DNA of 60,780 nt from a virus. Position 1 is the stretch's first letter, and every line of letters starts with the position of its first letter. The notes beneath the pieces were generated by a model. The model was given only the letters and a program-made list of their open reading frames with translations, did no database searches and was not told the DNA's origin. The position numbers and the translations under genes are program-made. Positions 34,596 through 41,163 of this stretch are shown in pieces. The stretch is taken from IMG/VR virus record IMGVR_UViG_3300010373_000010, positions 1 through 60,780 of that record. One strand, written 5' to 3'.

Positions 34596-34754
34596 TTACC
34601 TCATGAAGTTCTTGGAACGGGGATAGACACCGACCCGCGGGCGGCGCGGGCGGCGCGGTTTGAATAAAGCCAGAATCGGATACGCCAGCCCGCAGGTAGC
34701 TACGAGCAGCACCCACCCTACCCAGGTGAGTTTGGGTTCTTCACGAATAGGCAT
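34596..34754 (-). CDS. Tiny membrane protein (52 aa)
   Basis: ATG at 34754 with AAGGCAA a few bases upstream; stop TAA at 34596-34598, eight bases before the next start. The peptide has one transmembrane segment (WVGWVLLVATCGLAYPILALF) followed by a strongly basic stretch (KPRRPRRPRVG), a positive-inside single-pass protein. It overlaps the upstream gene by 37 bases. Confidence 0.65.
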   Translation of the reverse strand: MPIREEPKLTWVGWVLLVATCGLAYPILALFKPRRPRRPRVGVYPRSKNFMR

Positions 34755-35002
34755 AGCGTTGCCTTGAAAAACTCCCAGTCGATGCGGGCAAGCACACCCT
34801 CCGGGTCACCGCACCAGAATGTCACCACAGTTTTGGTCTTCTGCCAGTGCTTCTGAGTGGTCTTGCGGACATTCCAACTCTGAGTGTGGCGGCGGAGGAA
34901 CTTCGTCCTGAAGTTCCGCCAGTTCTTGCCATCGATCTCGCCAGCAAACTCCATTCGATACTCAGCCAGGAAGCCCTCCGTCTTGAGCCGGCTGTACCTC
35001 AC
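34718..35002 (-). CDS. Hypothetical basic protein (94 aa)
   Basis: Start taken as the GTG at 35002, which overlaps the VWA gene stop (GTGA) and follows GGGAGG; the longer frame upstream lies inside the VWA gene. The protein RYSRLKTEGFLAEYRMEFAGEIDGKNWRNFRTKFLRRHTQSWNVRKTTQKHW is Lys/Arg/Trp-rich with predicted beta strands (KTVVTFWCGDPEGVLARIDWEFF). It could be a small nucleic-acid-binding protein; nothing specific was recognised. Confidence 0.5.
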   Translation of the reverse strand: MRYSRLKTEGFLAEYRMEFAGEIDGKNWRNFRTKFLRRHTQSWNVRKTTQKHWQKTKTVVTFWCGDPEGVLARIDWEFFKATLCLFVKNPNSPG

Positions 35003-36204
35003 GCGGCCTCCCGCATGTCGGCTTCCTTGATGTCCACGTGGACGGTCGTTCCCCACGGAGCCTCGATCCCGTCCGTGGTGATGCACCAGACGGTCGGGAT
35101 GCCGTCATCCTCGCCGAACGGGGTGTACCCATCGGTGAAGACGATCCGGTTCTCGATCGGCAGGTCCAGCTCCTTGAACTTCTCGAAGCCTACGGGCAGG
35201 TTCGTGCCACCACCGCCGCCGGCTCGCTGCGCCACGGCCTCTAGCTCGTTCACGTCATCGAACGTGATGACGTCCCCATGGACCTCGTCGTCCACGTAGG
35301 CCAGATGTACCGCCTTGGGCTCGACGTCGGACAGGATGCCCTTGACCTCGCCCATGAACGTGCTCAGCTCGTCCTGGCCAATGGAGCCGCTGGTATCGAC
35401 GATGATGCCGATCTCGGGGCCTTCCCGTCCGCTACGGCCGGGCCAGTACGCGTGCGGCGGGGCTGCCAGCTTGCGCCGGTTCGGCCGCGCCCAGGTCATC
35501 TCATCGCGCCCCCGGGTCTGGTTGATGATGGTCTTGCGTAGATGCTCCTGCCACGGGACCTCGGGCTCGCATATCTGGTCGATCAGGCGCTCCAGTCCGC
35601 CGGCTCCCTTGCCCTGCATCTTGGCGATCTCCTGCGCCTTCTTCAGCGCAGCGGCCATGACGGGCTGAGAGGTAGGAGACTGGCCATCGTCGCCAATGTG
35701 CTGGTCTGGACCATCCGGCTTGTCTTCCTCGTCGTCTGGGAGCTTGAGATAAACCTCGTCCACAATGTCGTCGCCGGTGACCTGGGAGTTTTGTAGGCTG
35801 CCAAGTGGGAGTTTGTAGCCCTGAGAAGTGAGATGCGCGTTGATGATGTAGTCACAGGCGTGATCGAACCGCTTCGTGCTGAAGGTCTTGAGATCAGGAC
35901 CGACCCCGAGCTGGAGATAGTTGTGCTTGCGGGCCGCATGTTGAAGAATGACATGCATGATCTCATGAGCGAGCATCCCACGGCGCTCCCCGATCGAGAG
36001 CTTGCCGAACTTCTCCGGGTTGATCCAGAGGATCTTCCCGTTGGTCGCGCAGGTCTCTAACTGGGAGCCATCCGGGAGCTGATTGCTCTCGACGACCTCC
36101 ATCAGATCGAGTAGAAGCGACGCGAAGAACGGGTCCTGCACCAGCAGCGCGCTAATGCCTTCGGTGACGCACGCGCTACGCTGCGCGCTGTTGTGTGCCG
36201 ACAT
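34999..36204 (-). CDS. VWA-like protein with DUF2201 metallopeptidase domain
   Basis: 401 aa. The N-terminal domain has GERRGMLAHEIMHVILQHAAR with the zinc motif HEIMH (80-84) and FDHACDYIINAHL, a probable third-ligand helix. After an acidic linker (LPDDEEDKPDGPDQHIGDD) the C-terminal VWA-like domain shows the MIDAS motif DTSGS (270-274), AYVDDEVHGDVI and GGGGGTNLPVGF plus VFTDGYTPFG. DUF2201-type VWA proteins pair with MoxR AAA+ ATPases, and such an ATPase lies two genes upstream (37491-38585). Possibly a chaperone or remodelling system acting on a phage or host protein; the target is unknown. Confidence 0.88.
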   Translation of the reverse strand: MSAHNSAQRSACVTEGISALLVQDPFFASLLLDLMEVVESNQLPDGSQLETCATNGKILWINPEKFGKLSIGERRGMLAHEIMHVILQHAARKHNYLQLGVGPDLKTFSTKRFDHACDYIINAHLTSQGYKLPLGSLQNSQVTGDDIVDEVYLKLPDDEEDKPDGPDQHIGDDGQSPTSQPVMAAALKKAQEIAKMQGKGAGGLERLIDQICEPEVPWQEHLRKTIINQTRGRDEMTWARPNRRKLAAPPHAYWPGRSGREGPEIGIIVDTSGSIGQDELSTFMGEVKGILSDVEPKAVHLAYVDDEVHGDVITFDDVNELEAVAQRAGGGGGTNLPVGFEKFKELDLPIENRIVFTDGYTPFGEDDGIPTVWCITTDGIEAPWGTTVHVDIKEADMREAA

Positions 36205-36490
36205 GTGTTAGCTCTCCTACAGTTCGAGCAAGCCGCTTCGAGCGGATGTTGCCCTCGTTGACCCACTGGAACCGCCAGCCCGGGAAGACGCACAGCTTGT
36301 AACTCTTACCGTGCTCTATCTTACTCTGTCTGGTAATTTCTACCGTGACGCCCCTCACAGTATGGATGTAGTTCTCCTCACGATTCAAGGGGCCATAGCT
36401 GGCCACTAGCGCGAGGATGTCGCCATCCACCTGGGACACGGGGCGAGTCGAGAGCGCCGCGAACTGGTGTTTGGTTACAGTACCTTCCAT
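36176..36490 (-). CDS. Hypothetical protein (104 aa) in the MoxR-VWA cluster
   Basis: Overlaps the DUF3150-like gene by 16 bases and the VWA gene by 29. Sequence is mostly beta (GDILALVASYGPLNREENYIHTVRGVTVEITRQSKIEHGKSYKLCVFPGWRFQWVNEGNIRSKRLARTV). No family was recognised. Its place inside a conserved gene trio suggests a small accessory subunit, purely by context. Confidence 0.55.
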   Translation of the reverse strand: MEGTVTKHQFAALSTRPVSQVDGDILALVASYGPLNREENYIHTVRGVTVEITRQSKIEHGKSYKLCVFPGWRFQWVNEGNIRSKRLARTVGELTHVGTQQRAA

Positions 36491-37395
36491 ATATCTTCCA
36501 CCGCGGCAGCGACCGCGATCTCGTTGGCGCGGGATGCGATCTCCGCGGCCTTCTTGTTGTCGTTCCGATAGACCTCGACGGGCTGGTGCAGGAGTTCCTT
36601 CTCGATGCGATCGGCCAGCTCGCTGATCTCCGGCTTGCCGGCCACGTTCATGGTACGAGTCAGCCCGACCAGCGCCTGGAGGTTGGTCACGAGCGAGTCG
36701 TAGAGCCGGGTCTTCTCACCAGCACCGGCCTTTCCGAGCTGCGTGGCCATGCGATTGATGCACGTCAGCAGCCGTTCCTTCAGCTCACCCATTGCGACTT
36801 CCACGTGGACCTGGGCAGCTTGCGCATGGCGCTGGCCCAATGCCTCTGCGAGTGCCGCAGGCACATTAACTCGGGTGAAGTCCGTTTGAGAGGGAACCGG
36901 TAGCAAGCCGACAGTAACTCCGAACAGTCCGACCACGGCAGCCGCATCAGGGTAGTCGTCGGTCTTAGCGAGGGTACCCAGGCTGGATAGGGCCTGTTGT
37001 TTTCGTGCGTCCCAGACGGCGGCCAATGCGGCAACGGCATTGTCGTACTCCTGCTTGATCTGGTTTAGTTCCCGCAGGAACTCAATCGACCGAGTGGCCG
37101 GGAGCAGCCGCGGGCCGCGCTTCACGCCCTCGACGTTACCTGACCATGGCAGCGTGTTCGAATATACGAACTCCCTGATCGCCTGCGCGAGCTTGTTGAC
37201 TGCGGTGAGTTCCGCATCCGCGCCAGCGAACAGGTACTTGATGAACTTGCCGGCGTTCCCTGCCGCTTGGTGAGAGTTGATGACCTCGTTGGTCGCGTCC
37301 TTGTCGGTACGCTTCGCGGACCACGAGCGAATTTCGAGATCCACCAGCAGATAGTTTGCTGACAGGGCCTCGTTCAGTTGAGCAGCATCGGTCAT
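36475..37395 (-). CDS. DUF3150-like protein, partner of MoxR and VWA
   Basis: 306 aa from the ATG at 37395 (GGAGATC upstream); the 48-codon extension to 37539 is rejected because it crosses a structured intergenic element. ALSANYLLVDLEIRSWSAKRTDKDATNEVINSHQAAGNAGKFIKYLFAGADAELTAVNKLAQAIREFVYSNTLPWS, DYPDAAAVVGLFGVTVGLLPVP, and a long C-terminal helical bundle ending ISELADRIEKELLHQPVEVYRNDNKKAAEIA match the pattern (L-x-I-x-x-W-S/T-x-x-K, N-x-L-P-W) of phage DUF3150-like proteins that co-occur with MoxR ATPases and VWA proteins. Function unknown. Confidence 0.72.
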   Translation of the reverse strand: MTDAAQLNEALSANYLLVDLEIRSWSAKRTDKDATNEVINSHQAAGNAGKFIKYLFAGADAELTAVNKLAQAIREFVYSNTLPWSGNVEGVKRGPRLLPATRSIEFLRELNQIKQEYDNAVAALAAVWDARKQQALSSLGTLAKTDDYPDAAAVVGLFGVTVGLLPVPSQTDFTRVNVPAALAEALGQRHAQAAQVHVEVAMGELKERLLTCINRMATQLGKAGAGEKTRLYDSLVTNLQALVGLTRTMNVAGKPEISELADRIEKELLHQPVEVYRNDNKKAAEIASRANEIAVAAAVEDIWKVL

Positions 37396-37410
37396 GTTGA
37401 TCTCCGCTAA

Positions 37411-37477
37411 ACCCCCGGGTCCTACACCACGTTGCGCATCGGGGGAGACACAGCGCGTGGCATCAGAACCCGGGGGC
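37411..37477 (-). promoter_or_regulatory. Long inverted repeat between moxR-like and DUF3150-like genes
   Basis: CCCCCGGGT (37412-37420) pairs with ACCCGGGGG (37468-37476); inside, CCAC (37427-37430) pairs with GTGG (37457-37460) and GCGC (37434-37437) with GCGC (37453-37456), giving a branched, GC-rich stem-loop. It fills most of the 95-base gap between the ATPase stop and the next start, in the same transcript. No poly-T follows on the coding strand, so a processing or differential-expression element is as likely as a terminator. Confidence 0.6.
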
Positions 37478-37490
37478 CAGCCTTCGGTTA

Positions 37491-38585
37491 CTACTTCCCG
37501 GTAGAGGAAGTAATCAATGCCTTGTTGGAGTGAATCCACTTCACCAACGAAGGGCTATTCAGCAGCACGCTGCCGCTGCGCTCCAGCAGCGACTTGGCCA
37601 TTGACACCTGGACCTCCTTCGGAAGCCGCTCGGTATACTGCCAGAGCTTGTCGATGTTGCCCGGCTTGGCGTAGTGGATGCACATCTGGCCGGCGGCCCA
37701 CCCCGCGGACATGTCGGTCGGGCACTTTGCCTTCTTGGGGTCTGCCTCGATCTCTTCCAGCGTGGGCAGCTTGTCATAGACCTTCAAGAAGCCGAACAGA
37801 TCCGCGGTCGCACCTTCGCCGATGTCGCCCATCACGGCCAGCATGCTCAGCTCGTCCATGGGCAGCTCCAGATCCACCAGCATGCCGTCGGCATCGCGCT
37901 CTTTGCCCACCTGCAAGAAGTTGGCTGCGCGGGCCAGGGACCGGGCGGTGCTGAACGGCTTGTCCGTGGATGGAACCTCGTTCACGAACGCGACGGTCGG
38001 ATGCGACTTCGCCCAGGCAATGATGAGCGGATGCACACCATGCCTCTCCGCCCAGACGGCCCAGCTCAGCGCGTCGTTTTCGAGCGGAATTTCGCGAACA
38101 CGATTGCGGACGTGAGACGGCTGACGAACAACACCAGCCCGATCCGACATGCGATTGGACGCAGCCCAAACCTGCCACCCGGGCGGTAGAGTCTCATTAC
38201 CAAACCGTTTGGATAGCAGAACCGGGGCGAGAGCCTTCTGTGTAAGCATCTCGGCAGACGACAGCTCGTCAACCAAGTAAATCCCGCGGGGGTGCTGTGC
38301 CAGATATTCACGGCTGGGCAACTCCGGTGACCGAGTGAACGCTGAGCCTGCGGTGCCGTCCGGATTCTTGATCGGCAGCAGGAAGCCCTTGTAATCCGGC
38401 GCGTCGAGCGTCGGCGCGAGCGAGTCGTGGAAGCCGAACTTCTCGCCGTAGGCATCGGACAGAATCGAGACGATCTCGTTCTGAATCACCTGCGACTTGC
38501 CACAGCCCGGCGGTCCGATGAGATGGATGGTATCGCCGCTCTCATAGAGCGGGCGGGCCAGCTTCGTCAGATCCAGAATACGCAT
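37491..38585 (-). CDS. MoxR-family AAA+ ATPase
   Basis: 364 aa. Walker A GPPGCGKS (24-31), Walker B GIYLVDELSS (102-110) and AASNRMSDRAGVVRQPSHVRNRVREIPL (sensor 1 and arginine region) are present, followed by a helical lid (LIIAWAKSHPTVAFVNEVPS; ARSLARAANFL). MoxR ATPases work with VWA proteins in chaperone-like or cofactor-insertion roles; here a VWA metallopeptidase is encoded two genes downstream. It overlaps the upstream gene by 44 bases. Confidence 0.88.
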   Translation of the reverse strand: MRILDLTKLARPLYESGDTIHLIGPPGCGKSQVIQNEIVSILSDAYGEKFGFHDSLAPTLDAPDYKGFLLPIKNPDGTAGSAFTRSPELPSREYLAQHPRGIYLVDELSSAEMLTQKALAPVLLSKRFGNETLPPGWQVWAASNRMSDRAGVVRQPSHVRNRVREIPLENDALSWAVWAERHGVHPLIIAWAKSHPTVAFVNEVPSTDKPFSTARSLARAANFLQVGKERDADGMLVDLELPMDELSMLAVMGDIGEGATADLFGFLKVYDKLPTLEEIEADPKKAKCPTDMSAGWAAGQMCIHYAKPGNIDKLWQYTERLPKEVQVSMAKSLLERSGSVLLNSPSLVKWIHSNKALITSSTGK

Positions 38586-39135
38586 CGAGTGGACTCCTAA
38601 CTTTGGTTGGTTTCAACAACGTGGGGATAAGCTCCCCATCGGCTCGGGGGACCAAGACGAGTTGCTTCATCTGGTCCCAGAACTCTCGTATCTCGCCTTC
38701 GGGGACGATGGCGGGGTTGTACCCTGTGCGGGCTTTGATCGCGTCGCGCATCGCGCCTTGCGATGGGTTGGCGCCGAATACCGCGTACACGGGGCTGGTC
38801 TCCAGCCGCTCGATCCGCCACGAGAAGGACTTCCAGGCAAGCGGGAACTGTGCGTACCCGTTGAGCGCAGTGACTGCGCGGTGGTATTCGATGTCGATCT
38901 CATCGCCTGGATAGCACCACGGAAGAACGGTCGTAACCTTGAAGTAGCTGTCACGAAACGTGGGGCGATTCGCCACGTGGAAGATATGAAGCCATCTGCG
39001 AAACTCCCCGTTCGGTAGCTTGAACTGCGATAGGTCCACAGTATGAACCTGAAATATAGGCGCAGTCAATATCTCGCGTGTGACGTCCTCATCAAAATCC
39101 TGCTCCAATACCGTGAAGCCGGTCCGGGTCTGCAT
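38542..39135 (-). CDS. Hypothetical protein (197 aa) upstream of MoxR ATPase
   Basis: ATG at 39135 with GGAGAAGTGAG directly upstream. Mixed alpha/beta content: FTVLEQDFDEDVTREILTAPIFQVHTVDLSQFKLP, HIFHVANRPTFRDSYFKVTTVLPWCYPGDEIDIEYHRAV, then MRDAIKARTGYNPAIVPEGEIREFWDQMKQLVLVPR. No known family. Coupled to the ATPase by a 44-base overlap, so it may belong to the same module. Confidence 0.6.
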   Translation of the reverse strand: MQTRTGFTVLEQDFDEDVTREILTAPIFQVHTVDLSQFKLPNGEFRRWLHIFHVANRPTFRDSYFKVTTVLPWCYPGDEIDIEYHRAVTALNGYAQFPLAWKSFSWRIERLETSPVYAVFGANPSQGAMRDAIKARTGYNPAIVPEGEIREFWDQMKQLVLVPRADGELIPTLLKPTKVRSPLDAYSGSDEAGPPAL

Positions 39136-39136
39136 C

Positions 39137-39682
39137 TCACTTCTCCGGGCCGTGCTCGCTCGCCGCTGCGATGAACAGCAGGTCTTTGAACTTGGCGTTG
39201 TCCTTCGCGAGCATCTTCATCAGGTTGGCTTGTAGCTCGCTGATCGCCTCGTGTTTGATCTGCTTGGCACCAGCGCCGATATTCTCATCGGTAACTTGCT
39301 GCCGAGTCTCTTTCAGGATCTTGGCAAGCGCCGTGTAATGCTGTTGTGTGAACATGGTGAAAAGACTCTCCTCATCAGAATAGGTGCTGGCATTCATCAA
39401 ATCGTTGTTGAGCCAGCCTTTCGCTTGCTTGTACTGCTCCTCACCGAGAGTCTGCATCAGGTACAAGCGGCTCAGAATGTCCGTCATCCGTCCGTGGTGG
39501 TCTTTCATCCTGGCCTGTGCGCTCTGCACTTCTCTAGCTGCTATACCAACTCGGTGGTCGGCGGCCCGACGAGCATCCGCGATTGCCCCCTCGGCCGCCG
39601 CGACCTTCTGCCGCATGATGACCAACTCTTCGCGTCCACGCCGCAGGTTGGCCTGGGTATTACGGTCGCGTTTACTTCCCAC
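39137..39682 (-). CDS. Coiled-coil hypothetical protein (181 aa)
   Basis: GTG start at 39682, overlapping the upstream stop by 11 bases. The N-terminal 70 residues are basic and heptad-like (RRGREELVIMRQKVAAAEGAIADARRAADHRVGIAAREVQSAQARMKDHH), the rest helical (SRLYLMQTLGEEQYKQAKGWLNNDL; HYTALAKILKETRQQVTDENIGAGAKQIKHEAISELQANLMKMLAKD). No family recognised; possibly a structural or DNA-binding accessory factor. Confidence 0.6.
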   Translation of the reverse strand: MGSKRDRNTQANLRRGREELVIMRQKVAAAEGAIADARRAADHRVGIAAREVQSAQARMKDHHGRMTDILSRLYLMQTLGEEQYKQAKGWLNNDLMNASTYSDEESLFTMFTQQHYTALAKILKETRQQVTDENIGAGAKQIKHEAISELQANLMKMLAKDNAKFKDLLFIAAASEHGPEK

Positions 39683-39965
39683 GATATACCCTCCAAGCCG
39701 GATTGTTGCTCATGTATTGACGATAGATCCTGGCATATGGGTCAGGATGCTCCTTGAGATACTTGTCGTGTTGGCTCTGTAAGAAGCGGCGATACCGACG
39801 CCCCCACTTCGGCTTGAGGCCATAAGACGGCGGCGCTCCGGTTGCGACCCATAGCAGTTCGTGAGTCGCGCAGAACAATGCCTTGTCGATAGAAACCTCA
39901 CGACAGTGCGGGACTCGGCATTCACGCCCCTCACGTGGCATCGGTGGTGCGCCGTTGCGTGCCAT
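39672..39965 (-). CDS. Small putative zinc-binding protein (97 aa)
   Basis: MPREGRECRVPHCREVSIDKALFCATHELLWVATG contains C-x4-C-x10-C-x2-H, a plausible zinc-binding site. The rest is basic and aromatic (KPKWGRRYRRFLQSQHDKYLKEHPDPYARIYRQYMSNN). It overlaps both neighbours by 10-35 bases. A DNA-binding function can be guessed from charge and zinc site only. Confidence 0.6.
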   Translation of the reverse strand: MARNGAPPMPREGRECRVPHCREVSIDKALFCATHELLWVATGAPPSYGLKPKWGRRYRRFLQSQHDKYLKEHPDPYARIYRQYMSNNPAWRVYRGK

Positions 39966-40158
39966 CGTCGTTCCTCTTGTTGCGACCCCACCGCACGATG
40001 AAGTAACGATTGCGGGCGACCCACTTCGAGAACGTTGGGCTGCGAAGGATCTCCATCGCCAAGCCGCTGCTCTCTACATAGGATGCGATCGTCTGAATCT
40101 GCTCGTCTGTTGGATCTTCATCGACAAGCAGCTTATGAAACTCATCAAGACTGGCCAT
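39931..40158 (-). CDS. Hypothetical protein (75 aa)
   Basis: ATG at 40158 preceded by a canonical GGAGG; the longer frame to 40203 is rejected on this basis. ASLDEFHKLLVDEDPTDEQIQTIASYVESSGLAMEILRSPTFSKWVARNRYFIVRWG reads as a small helical protein. A hairpin (GGATGCC 40180-40186 with GGCATCC 40199-40205) lies just upstream of its ribosome-binding site and could modulate it. Confidence 0.6.
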   Translation of the reverse strand: MASLDEFHKLLVDEDPTDEQIQTIASYVESSGLAMEILRSPTFSKWVARNRYFIVRWGRNKRNDDGTQRRTTDAT

Positions 40159-40210
40159 GTTGCCTCCAGATGATTGAGGGGATGCCCGGTGTAACCCAGG
40201 CATCCGACTA

Positions 40211-40600
40211 TCACCCGGCGGTGCGGGTCGCGAGCTGACGCTTCAGCTCATCGATGTCTTTGCGGGCATCGCGGGCTTCGCGCTCCAGCGTCTTGATCCG
40301 CGGGCACAGATGGCCGTGCAGCGAACTGAGACCATCCTTGACGATGCTGACCAGGGTGTCCACGAACTGCTTGGGCGTCGGCTCGTCGTCCTCATCCGAG
40401 GCCGGCGAGGAGGTCTCGGAGTTCGGCGGCGTCGTCGTTGACGCTCCGTTCACGATCTCCTCGACGATCTTGAACGGGTTGCGGTCCTTCAGCTCGCTGG
40501 ACAGATCGACCTTGACTACTTCGACCCTGACTCCCTTCGCTTCCATCTTTTCCACGAACGCCCGCACTTCCGGCGGCAGCGTGCTCTTGTCGATCGACAT
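40211..40600 (-). CDS. Acidic coiled-coil hypothetical protein (129 aa)
   Basis: ATG at 40600 with AGAGGT upstream. Begins SIDKSTLPPEVRAFVEKMEAKGVRVEVVKVDLSSELKDRNPFKIVEEIVNG, followed by a Thr/Ser/Asp/Glu-rich linker (TTTPPNSETSSPASDEDDEPTP) and a C-terminal coiled coil (RIKTLEREARDARKDIDELKRQLATR). No family recognised. Its 5' two-thirds is shared, in another frame, with the zinc-finger-like gene above it. Confidence 0.6.
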   Translation of the reverse strand: MSIDKSTLPPEVRAFVEKMEAKGVRVEVVKVDLSSELKDRNPFKIVEEIVNGASTTTPPNSETSSPASDEDDEPTPKQFVDTLVSIVKDGLSSLHGHLCPRIKTLEREARDARKDIDELKRQLATRTAG

Positions 40601-40721
40601 GATTGGTAACCTCTGACTGTGTTGAGAATGCATTGACAACATCCGCCGCGTGCTTCAAGTGCGATTCCACGTTGGCGGAACGACGTGGGTCGCCATTACA
40701 AATCGGACAATAGGTGCTCAT
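40392..40721 (-). CDS. Putative C2H2-like zinc-finger protein (109 aa), overlapping next gene
   Basis: The ATG at 40721 overlaps the stop of the tiny membrane gene upstream (ATGA) and has GGAG eight bases before it. The first 40 residues (MSTYCPICNGDPRRSANVE...) hold a C-x2-C-x12-H-x2-H finger and do not overlap any other gene. The remaining 69 residues are read in another frame over the 40211-40600 gene and are polar, low-complexity. The N-terminal part is convincing; the C-terminal tail may be incidental. Confidence 0.5.
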   Translation of the reverse strand: MSTYCPICNGDPRRSANVESHLKHAADVVNAFSTQSEVTNHVDRQEHAAAGSAGVRGKDGSEGSQGRSSQGRSVQRAEGPQPVQDRRGDRERSVNDDAAELRDLLAGLG

Positions 40722-40858
40722 CGGAACAACTCCGACCAGATGCTGTACCAGCGATAGGCTTCCACCACTTCGAGCAGGAGCATCAGCGTGATGCCGATGA
40801 GACACGCGAGAAGAATGATCTCGCGTTCAGGTGGCGGTGGTTTCTGAGCATAGGCCAT
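40718..40858 (-). CDS. Tiny membrane protein (46 aa)
   Basis: ATG at 40858, stop at 40718-40720 overlapping the next ATG. One hydrophobic segment (EIILLACLIGITLMLLLEVV) lies between a proline-rich start (MAYAQKPPPPER) and an aromatic tail (AYRWYSIWSELFR), a typical single-pass membrane peptide. The ATGA coupling to its downstream neighbour supports expression. Confidence 0.65.
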   Translation of the reverse strand: MAYAQKPPPPEREIILLACLIGITLMLLLEVVEAYRWYSIWSELFR

Positions 40859-40859
40859 G

Positions 40860-41033
40860 TTAACCAACTCCTGCTGGCTCGGTCAAGAGCGCGGGGTCGT
40901 TGACAGGTATGACCCACGTCTCAATTTCGTCTGATTCTTGGTCGATAAAGCGGGTGGCTTCCTCGGTCGTATCGAACGGCCCGAAAGCCTGGAACCCGTC
41001 GATCGGGTTACCGGTAAGAATTACACTGGCCAT
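40860..41033 (-). CDS. Small conserved phage protein (57 aa)
   Basis: ATG at 41033 with GAGATC upstream; TAA ends two bases before the next start. MASVILTGNPIDGFQAFGPFD and TTEEATRFIDQESDEIETWVIPV follow a pattern found in numerous short phage proteins (V-x-x-G-N-P-x-D-G-x-x-x-x-G-P-F, then an acidic helix and a W-V/I-P strand). Function unknown. First gene of its leftward run, facing the divergent region. Confidence 0.65.
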   Translation of the reverse strand: MASVILTGNPIDGFQAFGPFDTTEEATRFIDQESDEIETWVIPVNDPALLTEPAGVG

Positions 41034-41163
41034 GATGATCTCGCTGTAAAGGTTCTAGCTAGAGCGATGCTTGGCCGGGCTGAGCGGGCTGGCACGGTAG
41101 TTGCTTATGTCACCGTGCCCGTCATGTGACGGGTTTCACAATCCTAACTAGGAGTTACCTATC
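41034..41163. promoter_or_regulatory. Divergent intergenic region with palindromes
   Basis: This 130-base gap separates a leftward and a rightward gene. GGCACGGT (41091-41098) pairs with ACCGTGCC (41112-41119), and CCCGTCA (41118-41124) with TGACGGG (41127-41133) around a 2-base centre, an operator-like near-palindrome. A GGGCTGAGCGGGCT element lies beside them at about 41078-41091. A strong ribosome-binding site (AGGAG) serves the rightward gene. No convincing -35/-10 pair was found. Confidence 0.5.

Noticed and set aside
36475-37539. Longer DUF3150-like protein starting at 37539
   Set aside because: The extra 48 codons cross the inverted repeat and the end of the ATPase gene, whereas ATG 37395 has a good ribosome-binding site and matches the family start.
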